Positions 30,194 through 39,134 of a stretch of DNA of 64,000 nucleotides are shown piece after piece. The position numbers and the translations under genes are program-made. Numbering within the stretch: the first letter of the stretch is position 1; every line of letters starts with the position of its first letter. The notes under the pieces were generated by a model, which worked only from the letters and a program-made list of their open reading frames with translations, did not search any database and was not told the DNA's origin. The DNA is from Hyphomicrobiales bacterium (GTDB lineage: Bacteria; Pseudomonadota; Alphaproteobacteria; Rhizobiales; Rhizobiaceae). The stretch is taken from NCBI GenBank assembly GCA_900473205.1, contig UCLB01000011.1, forward strand, positions 78,323-142,322, in the 5' to 3' direction.

Positions 30194-32013
30194 TCGGCAG
30201 CAATCTCCATCGGCGCTTCCGCGTCCAGTTCAATATCGAAGCGCGCACCACCCTCGGGCAGGTTGGTCACGCTGAGACGCCCGCCGAAATCCTTGACGAT
30301 ATTGTAGGAAATGGACAGGCCCAGGCCCAGGCCCTTGCCCACGCCCTTGGTGGAAAAGAAAGGATCGAATATGCGCTCCATGATGGCGGGCGGCACGCCG
30401 GGGCCGTGGTCGCGGATCGAGAGGATGACCTTCTCGCCCTCCTGCCGTGCCGTGAGATCGATATGGCGATCCTCCAAACCTTCGACGGCATCGGCGGCGT
30501 TGGAAATGATATTGACCAAGACCTGCTGGAGCCGCACCGGCCCAGCCTTCACGTAAAGCGGCACCGGACCGAAATCCACGGTCAATCGGGCATCTGCCGC
30601 CTTCAGCCGCGCATTGACGATCTCCAGCGTATCGCTGACCACCGCATCCAGCGGCACCGGACCGAGCTTCTCGTTCGGCTTGCGCGCGAAGTTGCGCAGA
30701 TGCTTGCCGATGGCGGCCATGCGGTCGATCAGAACCGAGATGCGTTTGAGATTGTCGCTCGCCTCCCCCACCCTGCCACGCTCTATCAAAAGTGAAGCGC
30801 TTTCGGCGTAGGTCTTGGCGGCGGCCAGCGGCTGGTTGAACTCGTGAGACAGAGCGGCCGACATTTGGCCGAGCGCCGCCAGCTTGCCAGCCTGGATCAA
30901 ATCCTTCTGGGTCTTGCGCAGCCGCTTTTCGGTCTGGCGACGTTCGGCAATCTCATGCTTGATATCGCGGTTGACGCGGGCGAGATCGGCGGTGCGCTCT
31001 TCCACGCGCCGTTCCAGTTCGGCCTGCGCTTCCGCCTGATGGATCAGCCTGTCCTGAAGGCTCTTACGCCGTTGCAGCATGGCAGCCACCAATGCGCCAG
31101 CCAGGCAGAGGCACAAAACAATGGCGATCATCGTCGTCTGGACCTGCGTGCGCACCGAACTCGTATCCATCAGCACATTGACCGTCCAGCCAGCATCCGG
31201 CATCGGCTGCGACAGGAAAAGATACTCCTTGTCCTGCTCGCCCTCGCGAATCGTCATCATGTCATGCGTACCGAAGGTGCCGCGTGTCAGGCCCAGTTGC
31301 TTTAGACTGGCATCCGAATAACGCCGTGAGCTTTCGGTTTTGGCAATGCGTTCGGGCGTCAGTGGCTGAATGGCGGAATAGAGCCATTCGGGCGTTCCCG
31401 TCATGAAGATGATGCCTTCGGGGTCATTGACGAAGATGCGGTTCTCGCCATTGCCGAAGGATGCCTCGATGCCTTCGATATCCACCTTGAAGACGATGAC
31501 GCCCTTGATCTCGCCGTTGAAGAGAATGGGAGAGGCGAAATAATAGCCGCGCTTGTGCGAAGTGGTGCCAAGCGCGAAGAATTTCGATTGCTGGCCTTTG
31601 GCGGCATCCTGAAAATAGGGGCGATAGCTGAAATTCTGGCCGACAAAGCTGGCGGGACCATCATAATTGCTGGCGGCAATCGTCTCGCCATCCAGCGTCA
31701 TGATGTAGATGTCGGAAGATTTCAGCAGATCGTTGATGGATTTCAGATAGATATTGGCCCGCAACCGCAAAGACTGATCTTCCGGATGCGCGACAAGTTC
31801 CTCGATATCATCGTGATCCGCCATCAGCGCGGGCAATGGCTCGTAACGGCTCAAATGCCCGCCGAGCGCAGAGACCGCCAGCCGCAACGTCGTGCCGCCT
31901 TGTGCTGCCACCTCGTTGAAGTAGCTTTCGGCAATAAGCTCGCTTCCCCGGGTCAAAGCGAAACCGCCAAGACCAAGGCACACAAGCACGATACCGATCC
32001 AGCGATACCTCAC
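30190..32013 (-). CDS. DctB-like membrane sensor histidine kinase
   Basis: The kinase has an N-terminal membrane helix (WIGIVLVCLGLGGFAL), a periplasmic double-PAS/Cache sensor of about 270 residues, a second helix (MIAIVLCLCLAGALVAAML), a coiled coil, a HisKA domain with QMSAALSHEFNQPLAAAKTY carrying the phosphoacceptor His, and a HATPase domain with GKGLGLGLSISYNIV. I chose GTG 32013 (607 residues) because GGAGGG lies ten bases upstream and the protein then begins with a short tail and a helix; GTG 32031 is an alternative and the frame stays open to 32142. It forms a two-component pair with the overlapping DctD-like regulator. Confidence 0.87.
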   Translation of the reverse strand: MRYRWIGIVLVCLGLGGFALTRGSELIAESYFNEVAAQGGTTLRLAVSALGGHLSRYEPLPALMADHDDIEELVAHPEDQSLRLRANIYLKSINDLLKSSDIYIMTLDGETIAASNYDGPASFVGQNFSYRPYFQDAAKGQQSKFFALGTTSHKRGYYFASPILFNGEIKGVIVFKVDIEGIEASFGNGENRIFVNDPEGIIFMTGTPEWLYSAIQPLTPERIAKTESSRRYSDASLKQLGLTRGTFGTHDMMTIREGEQDKEYLFLSQPMPDAGWTVNVLMDTSSVRTQVQTTMIAIVLCLCLAGALVAAMLQRRKSLQDRLIHQAEAQAELERRVEERTADLARVNRDIKHEIAERRQTEKRLRKTQKDLIQAGKLAALGQMSAALSHEFNQPLAAAKTYAESASLLIERGRVGEASDNLKRISVLIDRMAAIGKHLRNFARKPNEKLGPVPLDAVVSDTLEIVNARLKAADARLTVDFGPVPLYVKAGPVRLQQVLVNIISNAADAVEGLEDRHIDLTARQEGEKVILSIRDHGPGVPPAIMERIFDPFFSTKGVGKGLGLGLSISYNIVKDFGGRLSVTNLPEGGARFDIELDAEAPMEIAAE

Positions 32014-32126
32014 CGACCTGAAACCCTCCACATGACAGGCTTGATCCAAGCCCGCTCTCCCGGCTTCAAGTCTAAGGGGAGGTGTCAGAATTTCCAAGCG
32101 CCATTGGTGTGCGCAAAACCAAAAAC

Positions 32127-32157
32127 AAAAAAGCCGACCCAAAGGTCGGCTTTTCGT
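32127..32157 (-). terminator. Terminator of rpmF
   Basis: Leftward, AAAAGCCGACC-TTTG-GGTCGGCTTTT is followed by further T residues. It separates rpmF from the sensor kinase gene. Confidence 0.85.
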
Positions 32158-32178
32158 AACTTAGAGAAGGCGCAAAAA

Positions 32179-32364
32179 TTATGCGCTTTCCTTCGGCGTC
32201 AGAACCTGACGACCACGGTACATGCCTGTCTTCAGGTCGATGTGGTGTGGGCGGCGCAGTTCGCCGGAGTTCTTGTCTTCTACGTAGGTTGCGGACTTCA
32301 GGCCATCAGCCGAACGACGCATGCCACGCTTGGACGGGCTTGTTTTTCTCTTAGGTACTGCCAT
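32179..32364 (-). CDS. rpmF: 50S ribosomal protein L32
   Basis: L32 is a small protein of the large subunit. The 61-residue sequence [17 protein letters not shown]... is the alphaproteobacterial form, without the Cys zinc motif of some lineages, and ends with VLTPKESA. The start is fixed by homology at MAVPKRK; an upstream in-frame ATG adds ten unrelated residues. It is monocistronic, with its own terminator. Confidence 0.96.
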   Translation of the reverse strand: MAVPKRKTSPSKRGMRRSADGLKSATYVEDKNSGELRRPHHIDLKTGMYRGRQVLTPKESA

Positions 32365-32557
32365 TTGTGTAACTCCACTTAAGCGGCGAAACACGGGAAC
32401 CAGCCAGGACCCAGGCCGAATGTCACATGTTTCTATATCTGAATTTTGGCGCGCTTATACATGCCTCCCGGGGCTTTGACCAGCCCCGGCGTCGATTTTT
32501 TCAAGAATGTCCGAATCGCCAAGACAGGTCTTGCGCGAAAGCTTTTGACACTGACTA

Positions 32558-33275
32558 TCAGACAGGGTCGAAAACGATCAATTCCTCAAAATGCTCCATA
32601 TCGCTGAATTCACAGAATGCTGGCGGGCGCATTTCCAGAACCGGAACGGCAGACCGCAACTGCTCAAGGCTTTCATCCAGCATTCTTTGCCAGCGCGGCA
32701 GGCATCCGGGGTCGAACCAGCGCATGATATAGGCGAAGGTGATGTGGATAGGTCTCGTGGTCGGGATGGCGATAGCCGAAGATATCGGCAAAGGCATTGC
32801 GCCATTCGGCAATCGCCCGGTCATCCCCTGCCGTTGCACCTTTCAATGTCAGGCCCAGCGGTGAGAGGCGGGAAACCTGCATGGCAAAGGCGGGAAGCTG
32901 CGGAAAGGCCTGAAGTTTTTCCAGATAGAAATCCGTCATCGCTTCGATGGACGTATCGCCCGGCATCTCCTTTGGCCAATAGGGCCAGGTGCGACGACGC
33001 TCGATGATGCCCTGAAACACCGTCATGTGCAGGCTTGAGGTGGGCGTGAAAGCCAGATGGCTGTGCGCCTCCGGCATATCGAGAAGCTGCTTGCGGGTCT
33101 TGATGATCGCGTATTGCGTGCGCGATCCTTCCGCCAGATGACAAACGACCGTGTTTCCCGGCTCATGCAGAAATTCACCGTTCAGATCATACCGGGTTCC
33201 GAGATGGCGCGGTGGCGCATCGTTACTGGCGGTGGAAAAGGCGGCGAGCTTCTGTGAAACGAACGGCGCGTGCAT
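32558..33275 (-). pseudogene. DUF1868-type 2H phosphoesterase, disrupted by a frameshift
   Basis: Two overlapping frames together give one DUF1868-like protein of about 240 residues. The first, from ATG 33275 (AAGGAG upstream), contains the HxT motif SSLHMTVFQG and runs on to HPDHETYPHHLR. The second contains the second HxT motif PIHITFAYIMRWFDPG and ends EELIVFDPV. The break is near 32745-32760: after the codons for HETY the reading must shift to give IHITFAY, consistent with loss of two bases or gain of one. Without the shift the first frame stops at 32673 and lacks the second catalytic motif. 2H enzymes act on cyclic or 2'-5' phosphodiesters. A sequencing error is possible. Confidence 0.75.
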
Positions 33276-33346
33276 GGTGCAAAGGCTCCTTGTAAGCAAG
33301 GTAGCCTCCTACTCCCGGCACGCGACACTTCAATGACAGGGCAGCG

Positions 33347-36340
33347 TCAGTGCGCTTCGTCCCAGTTGGCGGCGGCACGGGCATCCACCTTCAGCGGCAC
33401 TTTCATGTCGATAGCAGGCATGGCCGCGTTTTCCATGATCGAGACCACGACCGGCAAAGTCTTGTCGATCTCGCCCTCTTCCACCTCGAAGATCAATTCG
33501 TCATGCACCTGCAACAGCATGCGTGCAGCAAGCTTGGCCTCTTCCAGAGCCGGTTCTATGCGGATCATGGCGCGTCGGATGATATCGGCAGCAGAGCCCT
33601 GAATGGGCGCATTGATGGCAGCGCGTTCATTGAAGGCGCGCACCGAAGGATTGGACGACTTGATTTCCGGATAGTTGATGCGGCGACCGAAGATGGTTTC
33701 GACATAACCCTTGTCGCGCGCGATGGCCTTGGTGTTTTCCATATAGTCGCGAATGCCGGGGAATCGCTCGAAATACTTCTTGATGTATTCGCCAGCTTCC
33801 GAGCGCCCGATGCTGAGCTGGTTGGCGAGACCGAAAGAAGAAATGCCGTAGATAATGCCGAAGTTGATGGCCTTGGCACGGCGGCGCACTTCAGACGGCA
33901 TGCCTTCAACGGGAACGCCGAACATTTCCGACGCCGTCATGGCGTGGATGTCGATGCCGTTTTCAAAGGCGTTTCTCAGCTGCGGAATATCGGCGACATG
34001 GGCGAGAACGCGAAGCTCGATCTGGCTGTAGTCGGCAGACAGAAGCTTGTTGCCGGGCGTGGACACAAAGGCCGTGCGGATCTTGCGGCCTTCTGCGGTG
34101 CGCACCGGAATGTTCTGAAGATTGGGCTCTGACGAGGACAGGCGACCGGTGGTGGTCGATGCCAGCGAATAGGAGGTGTGGACCCGCTTCGTATCGGCAT
34201 GGATATAGCCGGGAAGCGCATCCGTATAGGTGGATTTGAGCTTGGTCAGCTGACGCCAGTCCACGATCTTGCGCGGCAGTTCGGCGCCTTCGGCGGCCAG
34301 ATCTTCCAGAACCTGCGCCGAGGTGGACCATTGCCCGGTCTTGGTTTTGGAGCCACCCGGAAGCCCCATTCTGCCGAACAGAATATCGCCCAGCTGCTTG
34401 GGCGAGCCGATGTTGAACTTTTCGCCTGCAAGCTCGTAAATCTCTTCTTCGAAGGCAGCAGCCTTTTGCGCAAGTTCTCCAGAAAGACGCGACAGGATTT
34501 GCCGGTCGACGGTGATGCCGCGCTCTTCCATGCGGGCGAGGACCGGCAGCAGCGGGCGTTCCAGCCGCTCATAGACGGCGGTCAGGCGGTCGGCCACGAG
34601 GCGCGACTTCAGCACCATCCACAAACGCAACGTGACATCGGCATCTTCCGCGGCATAGGCGGTTGCCTTGTCGATATCGACGAAATCGAAGGTGACGCCC
34701 GATTTGCCGGAGCCTGCGACATCCTTGTAAGCAATCGGCGTGTGACCGAGCCAGCGTTCGGACAGGGCATCCATACCGTGCAGGCCCTTGCCCGCCTCCA
34801 GCACATAGGACATCAGCATCGTATCATCGAAACTCTGCATGGTGATGCCGAGTCGCTTGACCAGCAGATAGTCATATTTCAGGTTTTGTGCGACCTTGAG
34901 AACGGCCGGGTCTTCCAAAAGTGCCTTCAACCGATCCAGCGCATCGCGTGCCGGTATCTGATCAGGAGCGAGCTTGATGCCATCGCTGAACAGATCTCCG
35001 CCCGAACCGGTCTTGTGGGAGATCGGCACGTAGGCGGCGATGATCTCCGCGCCTGTCGCATCCTTGCGGTTATTGGCAACCGCCAGCGAAAAGCCAACCA
35101 GTTCGGCCTGCATCGGATCAAGCGAGGTGGTTTCCGTATCGAAGGCAACAACGCCGGTTTCCCGCGCCATGGCCACCCAGCGATCCAGCTCTTCCACCGT
35201 GCGGATGGTCTGATAGGCGGTAATATCGATCTTGGCAGCGGAAAAAATGGCTTCGCGGCTGGAGGCAAGCGCGGATGGCGTGCTGCCTTCCAGTTTCGAG
35301 GCAATGGCAGAGGCGTTTTCGACCGCGCTCTCATCCAGCGATGTGGCCTTGTCGCCTGCGGGCTCTGCCGGTACCCCATCCAGATCAGGGCCGTGCGCCT
35401 GCGCGCCGCGTTCCACCGGAACATTGGCAGCGTCGATGGCAGCGGCATCCGCGCCGGTGGTTTCGGCCACGCGACGGGTGAGCGTGGTGAATTCCATGGC
35501 CTTCAGGAAGGCGATGAGCTTGGGGCCGTCCTGCGGCTCCAGCGTCAGCGCATCCAGCGGCAGTTCCAGCGGCACATCGGTTCTGAGCGCCACGAGCTGC
35601 CGTGAAAGCCGTGCCAGTTCCGCATTGGCAACAATGTTTTCGCGGCGCTTCTGCTGCTTGATTTCGCCAGCACGTTCCAGCAGCGTATCGAGATCGCCAT
35701 ATTCACCCAGCAACTGCGCCGCCGTCTTCGGGCCGATACCGGGAATGCCGGGAATGTTATCGGTCGAGTCGCCGGTCATGGCTTGCAGGTCGATCATCTT
35801 TTCGGGCGCAACGCCCCATTTTTCGATGACATCTGGCACGCCGATCTGCTTGTCCTTCATCGCGTCGTACATATGCACATTGGCAGTGACGAGCTGCATC
35901 AGGTCCTTGTCGGATGAAATGATCGTCACATCCGCGCCGATGGCCTCGGCCTGACGAGCGTAAGTGGCGATGATATCATCCGCTTCAAACCCTTCCGTCT
36001 CGATGCAGGGCAGGTTGAAGGCGCGGGTTGCGTGGCGGATCAGGCCGAATTGCGGCACCAGATCTTCCGGCGGTGCGGAGCGGTTGGCCTTGTAGAGATC
36101 GTAAAGCTCATTGCGGAAGGTTTTCGAAGAATAGTCAAAAATAACAGCGAAATGCGTGGGCGTCACGCCGACATCGGTGTTGCGCGCATCCTTCAACAGC
36201 TTCCACAGCATGTTGCAGAAACCGGACACGGCATTGACCGGCAATCCATCCGATTTGCGGTTGAGCGCGGGAATGGCATGGAACGCCCGGAAGATGAAAC
36301 CGGAGCCGTCTACGAGGAAGAGGTGATCGCCTTTTTTCAT
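33347..36340 (-). CDS. polA: DNA polymerase I
   Basis: Pol I fills gaps and removes RNA primers. The 997-residue protein has a 5'-nuclease domain starting HLFLVDGSGFIFRAFHA, a 3'-5' exonuclease domain with intact VVAFDTETTSLDP (the DxE metal motif), and a polymerase domain with DYSQIELRVLAHVA and VHDELIFEVEE. The length is in the usual range for alphaproteobacteria (about 970-1000), with a long linker around residues 300-360. ATG 36340 is chosen by homology (MKKGDHLFLVDGSG); an ATG three codons upstream is possible. No strong Shine-Dalgarno is visible. Confidence 0.96.
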   Translation of the reverse strand: MKKGDHLFLVDGSGFIFRAFHAIPALNRKSDGLPVNAVSGFCNMLWKLLKDARNTDVGVTPTHFAVIFDYSSKTFRNELYDLYKANRSAPPEDLVPQFGLIRHATRAFNLPCIETEGFEADDIIATYARQAEAIGADVTIISSDKDLMQLVTANVHMYDAMKDKQIGVPDVIEKWGVAPEKMIDLQAMTGDSTDNIPGIPGIGPKTAAQLLGEYGDLDTLLERAGEIKQQKRRENIVANAELARLSRQLVALRTDVPLELPLDALTLEPQDGPKLIAFLKAMEFTTLTRRVAETTGADAAAIDAANVPVERGAQAHGPDLDGVPAEPAGDKATSLDESAVENASAIASKLEGSTPSALASSREAIFSAAKIDITAYQTIRTVEELDRWVAMARETGVVAFDTETTSLDPMQAELVGFSLAVANNRKDATGAEIIAAYVPISHKTGSGGDLFSDGIKLAPDQIPARDALDRLKALLEDPAVLKVAQNLKYDYLLVKRLGITMQSFDDTMLMSYVLEAGKGLHGMDALSERWLGHTPIAYKDVAGSGKSGVTFDFVDIDKATAYAAEDADVTLRLWMVLKSRLVADRLTAVYERLERPLLPVLARMEERGITVDRQILSRLSGELAQKAAAFEEEIYELAGEKFNIGSPKQLGDILFGRMGLPGGSKTKTGQWSTSAQVLEDLAAEGAELPRKIVDWRQLTKLKSTYTDALPGYIHADTKRVHTSYSLASTTTGRLSSSEPNLQNIPVRTAEGRKIRTAFVSTPGNKLLSADYSQIELRVLAHVADIPQLRNAFENGIDIHAMTASEMFGVPVEGMPSEVRRRAKAINFGIIYGISSFGLANQLSIGRSEAGEYIKKYFERFPGIRDYMENTKAIARDKGYVETIFGRRINYPEIKSSNPSVRAFNERAAINAPIQGSAADIIRRAMIRIEPALEEAKLAARMLLQVHDELIFEVEEGEIDKTLPVVVSIMENAAMPAIDMKVPLKVDARAAANWDEAH

Positions 36341-36453
36341 GGGAAGCATGGATAGCGCGGGCCTGTGTTGGCGTCCATAGAAAGTTCTTGAAGGATTGGA
36401 CCAACCCACTGTTTCCGGGACACGCAAAGCCGGGTTCAAACCTCACCATAACG

Positions 36454-36467
36454 TTACAAATTTGTAA
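36454..36467. promoter_or_regulatory. Perfect 14-bp palindrome TTACAAATTTGTAA
   Basis: This AT-rich palindrome lies between the divergent polA gene and the sRNA at 36511, just upstream of the sRNA's putative -35 (CTTGAA, 36479-36484). Its size and symmetry suit a dimeric regulator. The nearby MarR-family protein is one candidate ligand; this is inference. Confidence 0.5.
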
Positions 36468-36510
36468 TCCGGGCTTCCCTTGAAAAGCCGCATTTGCAGC
36501 CTCATTTCTT

Positions 36511-36657
36511 GGAGGACGGCGACTGATCACGCCGTGTCTGATAGCTGGCTCGTCCCCCGCCGCGTCAGACCGGACAAAGGCCTACCCCCCTCTCCGGGCC
36601 TTTGTCCCTCAATATAAACGCCATGGCCGTCCCCTCCCGGCCATGGCGTTTTTTTAT
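36511..36657 (+). ncRNA. Structured small RNA, alpha-r7-like, between polA and marR
   Basis: Four successive hairpins can be drawn: ACGGCG/CGCCGT (36516-36535), GTCTGA/TCAGAC (36536-36570), GGACAAAGGCC/GGCCTTTGTCC (36572-36607) and a terminator AAACGCCATGGCC/GGCCATGGCGTTT followed by T7 (36616-36655). The loops are C-rich: CGTCCCCCGCC, TACCCCCCTCTCC and TCCCCTCC, so they could pair with Shine-Dalgarno sequences. A CTTGAA -35 lies at 36479. The size of about 147 bases and the location beside polA fit my recollection of the rhizobial Smr7C/alpha-r7 family. Structure is seen directly; the family name is from memory. Confidence 0.75.
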
Positions 36658-36771
36658 GGTCTCAACCTACCCTTTTTCCTGCGCCGCATGCTTCGCGAAA
36701 GCCTGGATACCTACATAGCATGATATGCAATTGCGGTGACCGTATCGCCGCCCGCCCGGGACAAGGATGAG

Positions 36772-37215
36772 ATGCGTTTTTCGCGAAACGATTCGGCCAC
36801 CTATCTTGCCGCCCAGCTGGCAAAGACCTTTGCAAAGGCGCTGAACAAGCGCGCTGCCGCACTCGGTTTTTCGCCGGGTCAATTTCCCATATTGCTGGAA
36901 CTCTGGCACGAAGACGGCTTGACGCAGCGGCAATTGCTGGACCGGGTCGATGTTGAGCAGGCGACGCTTGCCAACACTCTTGCCCGCATGGAGCGTGACG
37001 GGTTGATTGAACGCAAACCGCACCCCAGAGACCGGCGCGCGCAGATCATCGAACTCACGGAACGTGGCCGTGAGCTAGAATTGCAGGCGATTTCCGCTTC
37101 CAAGGCAACCGATGATGCCATGCTTGGCGGGCTGCTGAAATTCGAGCGGCAGTTGCTGCTGGAATATATAGGCCGCGCCGTCGAGGCCGCCAAAGCCTCC
37201 GACCAAAAGGCCTGA
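36772..37215 (+). CDS. MarR family transcriptional regulator
   Basis: The 147-residue protein has the MarR winged helix: DGLTQRQLLDRVDVEQATLANTLARMERDGLIERKPHPRDRRAQIIELT (helix-turn-helix plus wing, about residues 48-98, with the DRRA wing motif), flanked by dimerisation helices. The ligand is unknown. ATG 36772 is preferred because AAGGATGAG precedes it; a GTG at 36736 has no such site. It lies downstream of the structured sRNA and upstream of an M20 peptidase gene on the same strand with a 73-base gap. Confidence 0.88.
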   Translation: MRFSRNDSATYLAAQLAKTFAKALNKRAAALGFSPGQFPILLELWHEDGLTQRQLLDRVDVEQATLANTLARMERDGLIERKPHPRDRRAQIIELTERGRELELQAISASKATDDAMLGGLLKFERQLLLEYIGRAVEAAKASDQKA

Positions 37216-37288
37216 GGTGATTTTCCGGCTCGAAACCGGACGACCTTTGCTCTATCCTGCGCCAATCTTTGCATGACAGGATCGCGTA

Positions 37289-38680
37289 ATGACAGACATA
37301 TCCCCCGTTCTCTCGGCGGTTGACGACAATCTCAACGCCAGTCTCGACAGACTTTTCGAACTCGTCCGCCTGAAATCCATTTCGACAGACCCGGCTTACA
37401 AGGCCGAATGCCGCAAGGCCGCCGACTGGCTGGTTCGCGATCTGACGAGCATCGGCTTCAAGGCCTCGGTGCGCGACACCGCCGGTCACCCCATGGTCGT
37501 TGCCCATCACGATGGCGCAACGCCGGATGCACCGCATGTGCTGTTTTACGGTCATTACGATGTCCAGCCCGTCGACCCCATCGCGCTTTGGGACAACGAG
37601 CCCTTCGATCCGGCGTTGAAAGACATCGGCGAAGGCCGGCAGATCATCACCGGTCGCGGTACATCGGATGACAAGGGTCAGTTGATGACCTTCGTCGAAG
37701 CCTGCCGTGCCTACAAGCAGGTTCACGGTTCGCTGCCACTGCGCATCACCATTCTCTTCGAAGGTGAAGAGGAATCCGGTTCGCCTTCGCTCAAGCCTTT
37801 CCTTGATGCCAATGCCGACGAGTTGAAGGCGGATTATGCGCTGGTGTGCGACACCAGCATGTGGGACCGCGAAACACCCGCGATTGCTGCTGCACTGCGT
37901 GGTCTCGTCGGCGAAGAGATCGTCATCACCGGTGCTGACCGCGACCTTCATTCCGGCCTGTTCGGTGGGGCGGCTGCCAACCCGATCCATATTCTGACGT
38001 CCATTCTGGCTGGTCTTCATGACGAGACGGGCCGCATCACGCTGCCCGGCTTTTACGATGGCGTCGAGGAAACCCCAGCCAATATCAAGGCATCCTGGGA
38101 CAATCTGGGGCGCACCGCCGAATCATTCCTCGGCGAAGTCGGTCTTTCCCTCCCTTCGGGTGAAAAAGGCCGCTCGGTTCTGGAACTGACCTGGGCACGC
38201 CCGACCGCTGAGGTTAACGGCATCATCGGCGGTTATACCGGCGAAGGTTTCAAGACGGTGATTGCGGCCAAGGCATCCGCCAAGGTGTCTTTCCGTCTGG
38301 TCGGCAACCAAGATCCTGCCGCCATCCGCGAAAGCTTCCGCGCCTATGTCCGCTCGAAAATTCCGGCCGACTGCTCGGTGGATTTTCATGAGCATGGCGG
38401 TTCGCCCGCAATTCAGCTGTCTTATGATTCGCCAGCGCTGACAAAAGCCAAGAGCGCGCTGTCCGATGAGTGGGCCAAGCCCGCCGTCGTCATCGGCATG
38501 GGCGGATCGATCCCCATCGTTGGCGATTTCCAGACCATGCTCGGCATGGATTCGCTGATGATCGGCTTCGGTCTGACGGATGACCGCATTCATTCGCCCA
38601 ACGAGAAGTACGACCTGCAATCGTTCCACAAGGGCATCCGCTCATGGGTGCGAATTCTCTCTGCGCTGAGCGCCAAATAA
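37289..38680 (+). CDS. M20 family dipeptidase/peptidase
   Basis: This 463-residue zinc metallohydrolase has the M20 metal motifs VLFYGHYDVQPVDP (first His and the Asp catalytic to it), TGRGTSDDKGQ with the bridging Asp, and LFEGEEESGSPS with the catalytic Glu pair. The dimerisation (lid) domain begins near residue 210. Family members hydrolyse dipeptides or related amides. No signal peptide is seen, so it is cytoplasmic. The exact substrate is unknown. Confidence 0.9.
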   Translation: MTDISPVLSAVDDNLNASLDRLFELVRLKSISTDPAYKAECRKAADWLVRDLTSIGFKASVRDTAGHPMVVAHHDGATPDAPHVLFYGHYDVQPVDPIALWDNEPFDPALKDIGEGRQIITGRGTSDDKGQLMTFVEACRAYKQVHGSLPLRITILFEGEEESGSPSLKPFLDANADELKADYALVCDTSMWDRETPAIAAALRGLVGEEIVITGADRDLHSGLFGGAAANPIHILTSILAGLHDETGRITLPGFYDGVEETPANIKASWDNLGRTAESFLGEVGLSLPSGEKGRSVLELTWARPTAEVNGIIGGYTGEGFKTVIAAKASAKVSFRLVGNQDPAAIRESFRAYVRSKIPADCSVDFHEHGGSPAIQLSYDSPALTKAKSALSDEWAKPAVVIGMGGSIPIVGDFQTMLGMDSLMIGFGLTDDRIHSPNEKYDLQSFHKGIRSWVRILSALSAK

Positions 38681-38683
38681 CAA

Positions 38684-38720
38684 CAAAAAAGCGCCGCCCG
38701 CTTTTGCGAGTGGCGCTTTT
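38684..38720 (+). terminator. Terminator of the M20 peptidase gene
   Basis: AAAAGCGCC...GGCGCTTTT, with an inner CGC-TTTT-GCG stem, begins about four bases past the stop codon and ends in a T-run. Confidence 0.85.
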
Positions 38721-38740
38721 GATGACTGTAACAGGTCATG

Positions 38741-38880
38741 AAAAACAAAAAGGCCGGGCAAGCCCGACCTTTCCTTCCGTTTCAGCAGCAGTGCCAGTAC
38801 ATCCGTGGTCAAGGCGCATAAAACGGTTTGGTGTCTCAGCACGGCGCCAACTTAAGTTGCTGTCGCTCGCGTCTTCCGAA
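38741..38880 (-). ncRNA. Candidate small RNA ending in an orphan leftward terminator
   Basis: Read leftward, AAGGTCGGGC-TT-GCCCGGCCTT (38771-38750) is followed by TTTTTGTTTTT, a good intrinsic terminator. One pair is G-U only in the leftward RNA and mismatched in the rightward one, which supports the leftward direction. The nearest upstream leftward gene, cspA, already ends in its own terminator at 39062-39090, so a separate transcript is implied. No ORF with a ribosome site fits. The palindrome CAACTTAAGTTG lies inside. The 5' end is unknown; a CtrA-like site at 38901-38916 lies just upstream. The start coordinate of the RNA is a guess. Confidence 0.4.
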
Positions 38881-38900
38881 ACATGATTGCTCTGCTTTGG

Positions 38901-38916
38901 TTAATCTTTGGTTAAC
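38901..38916. promoter_or_regulatory. CtrA-type site TTAA-N7-TTAAC
   Basis: TTAATCTTTGGTTAAC matches the CtrA consensus TTAA-N7-TTAAC exactly, and because it is near-palindromic the other strand matches as well. CtrA is the cell-cycle master regulator of Rhizobiales. The site lies upstream of the candidate leftward RNA ending at 38741. The remainder of the 454-base gap holds the two terminators and no recognisable gene. Confidence 0.5.
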
Positions 38917-39061
38917 ACACCAGCCGCAGCCACGTCGTTTCAAATCTCTTTGTCGGAGACCGCTGAAACACTCATGAACCCTATATCGTGGTGGATAGTG
39001 GCCATTACAAGGCCGAGCGCGTATTTTTTTAGAATGTCAAAATATAGAGAAGCAAACCGGC

Positions 39062-39090
39062 AAAGAAAAAGGCCGGGCGAACCCGGCCTT
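39062..39090 (-). terminator. Terminator of cspA
   Basis: Leftward, AAGGCCGGG-TTCG-CCCGGCCTT with a following TTTTTC lies 45 bases past the cspA stop. It resembles the orphan terminator at 38741-38771. Confidence 0.88.
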
Positions 39091-39134
39091 TCCAACTTGC
39101 GTCAACTCGGCTCAAGAGCCGACCAAAGCTTCAA

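Noticed and set aside
38642..38842. Leftward 66-codon open frame between the M20 peptidase and cspA
   Set aside because: It reads through two intrinsic terminators and begins at a GTG without a ribosome site, so coding is unlikely.
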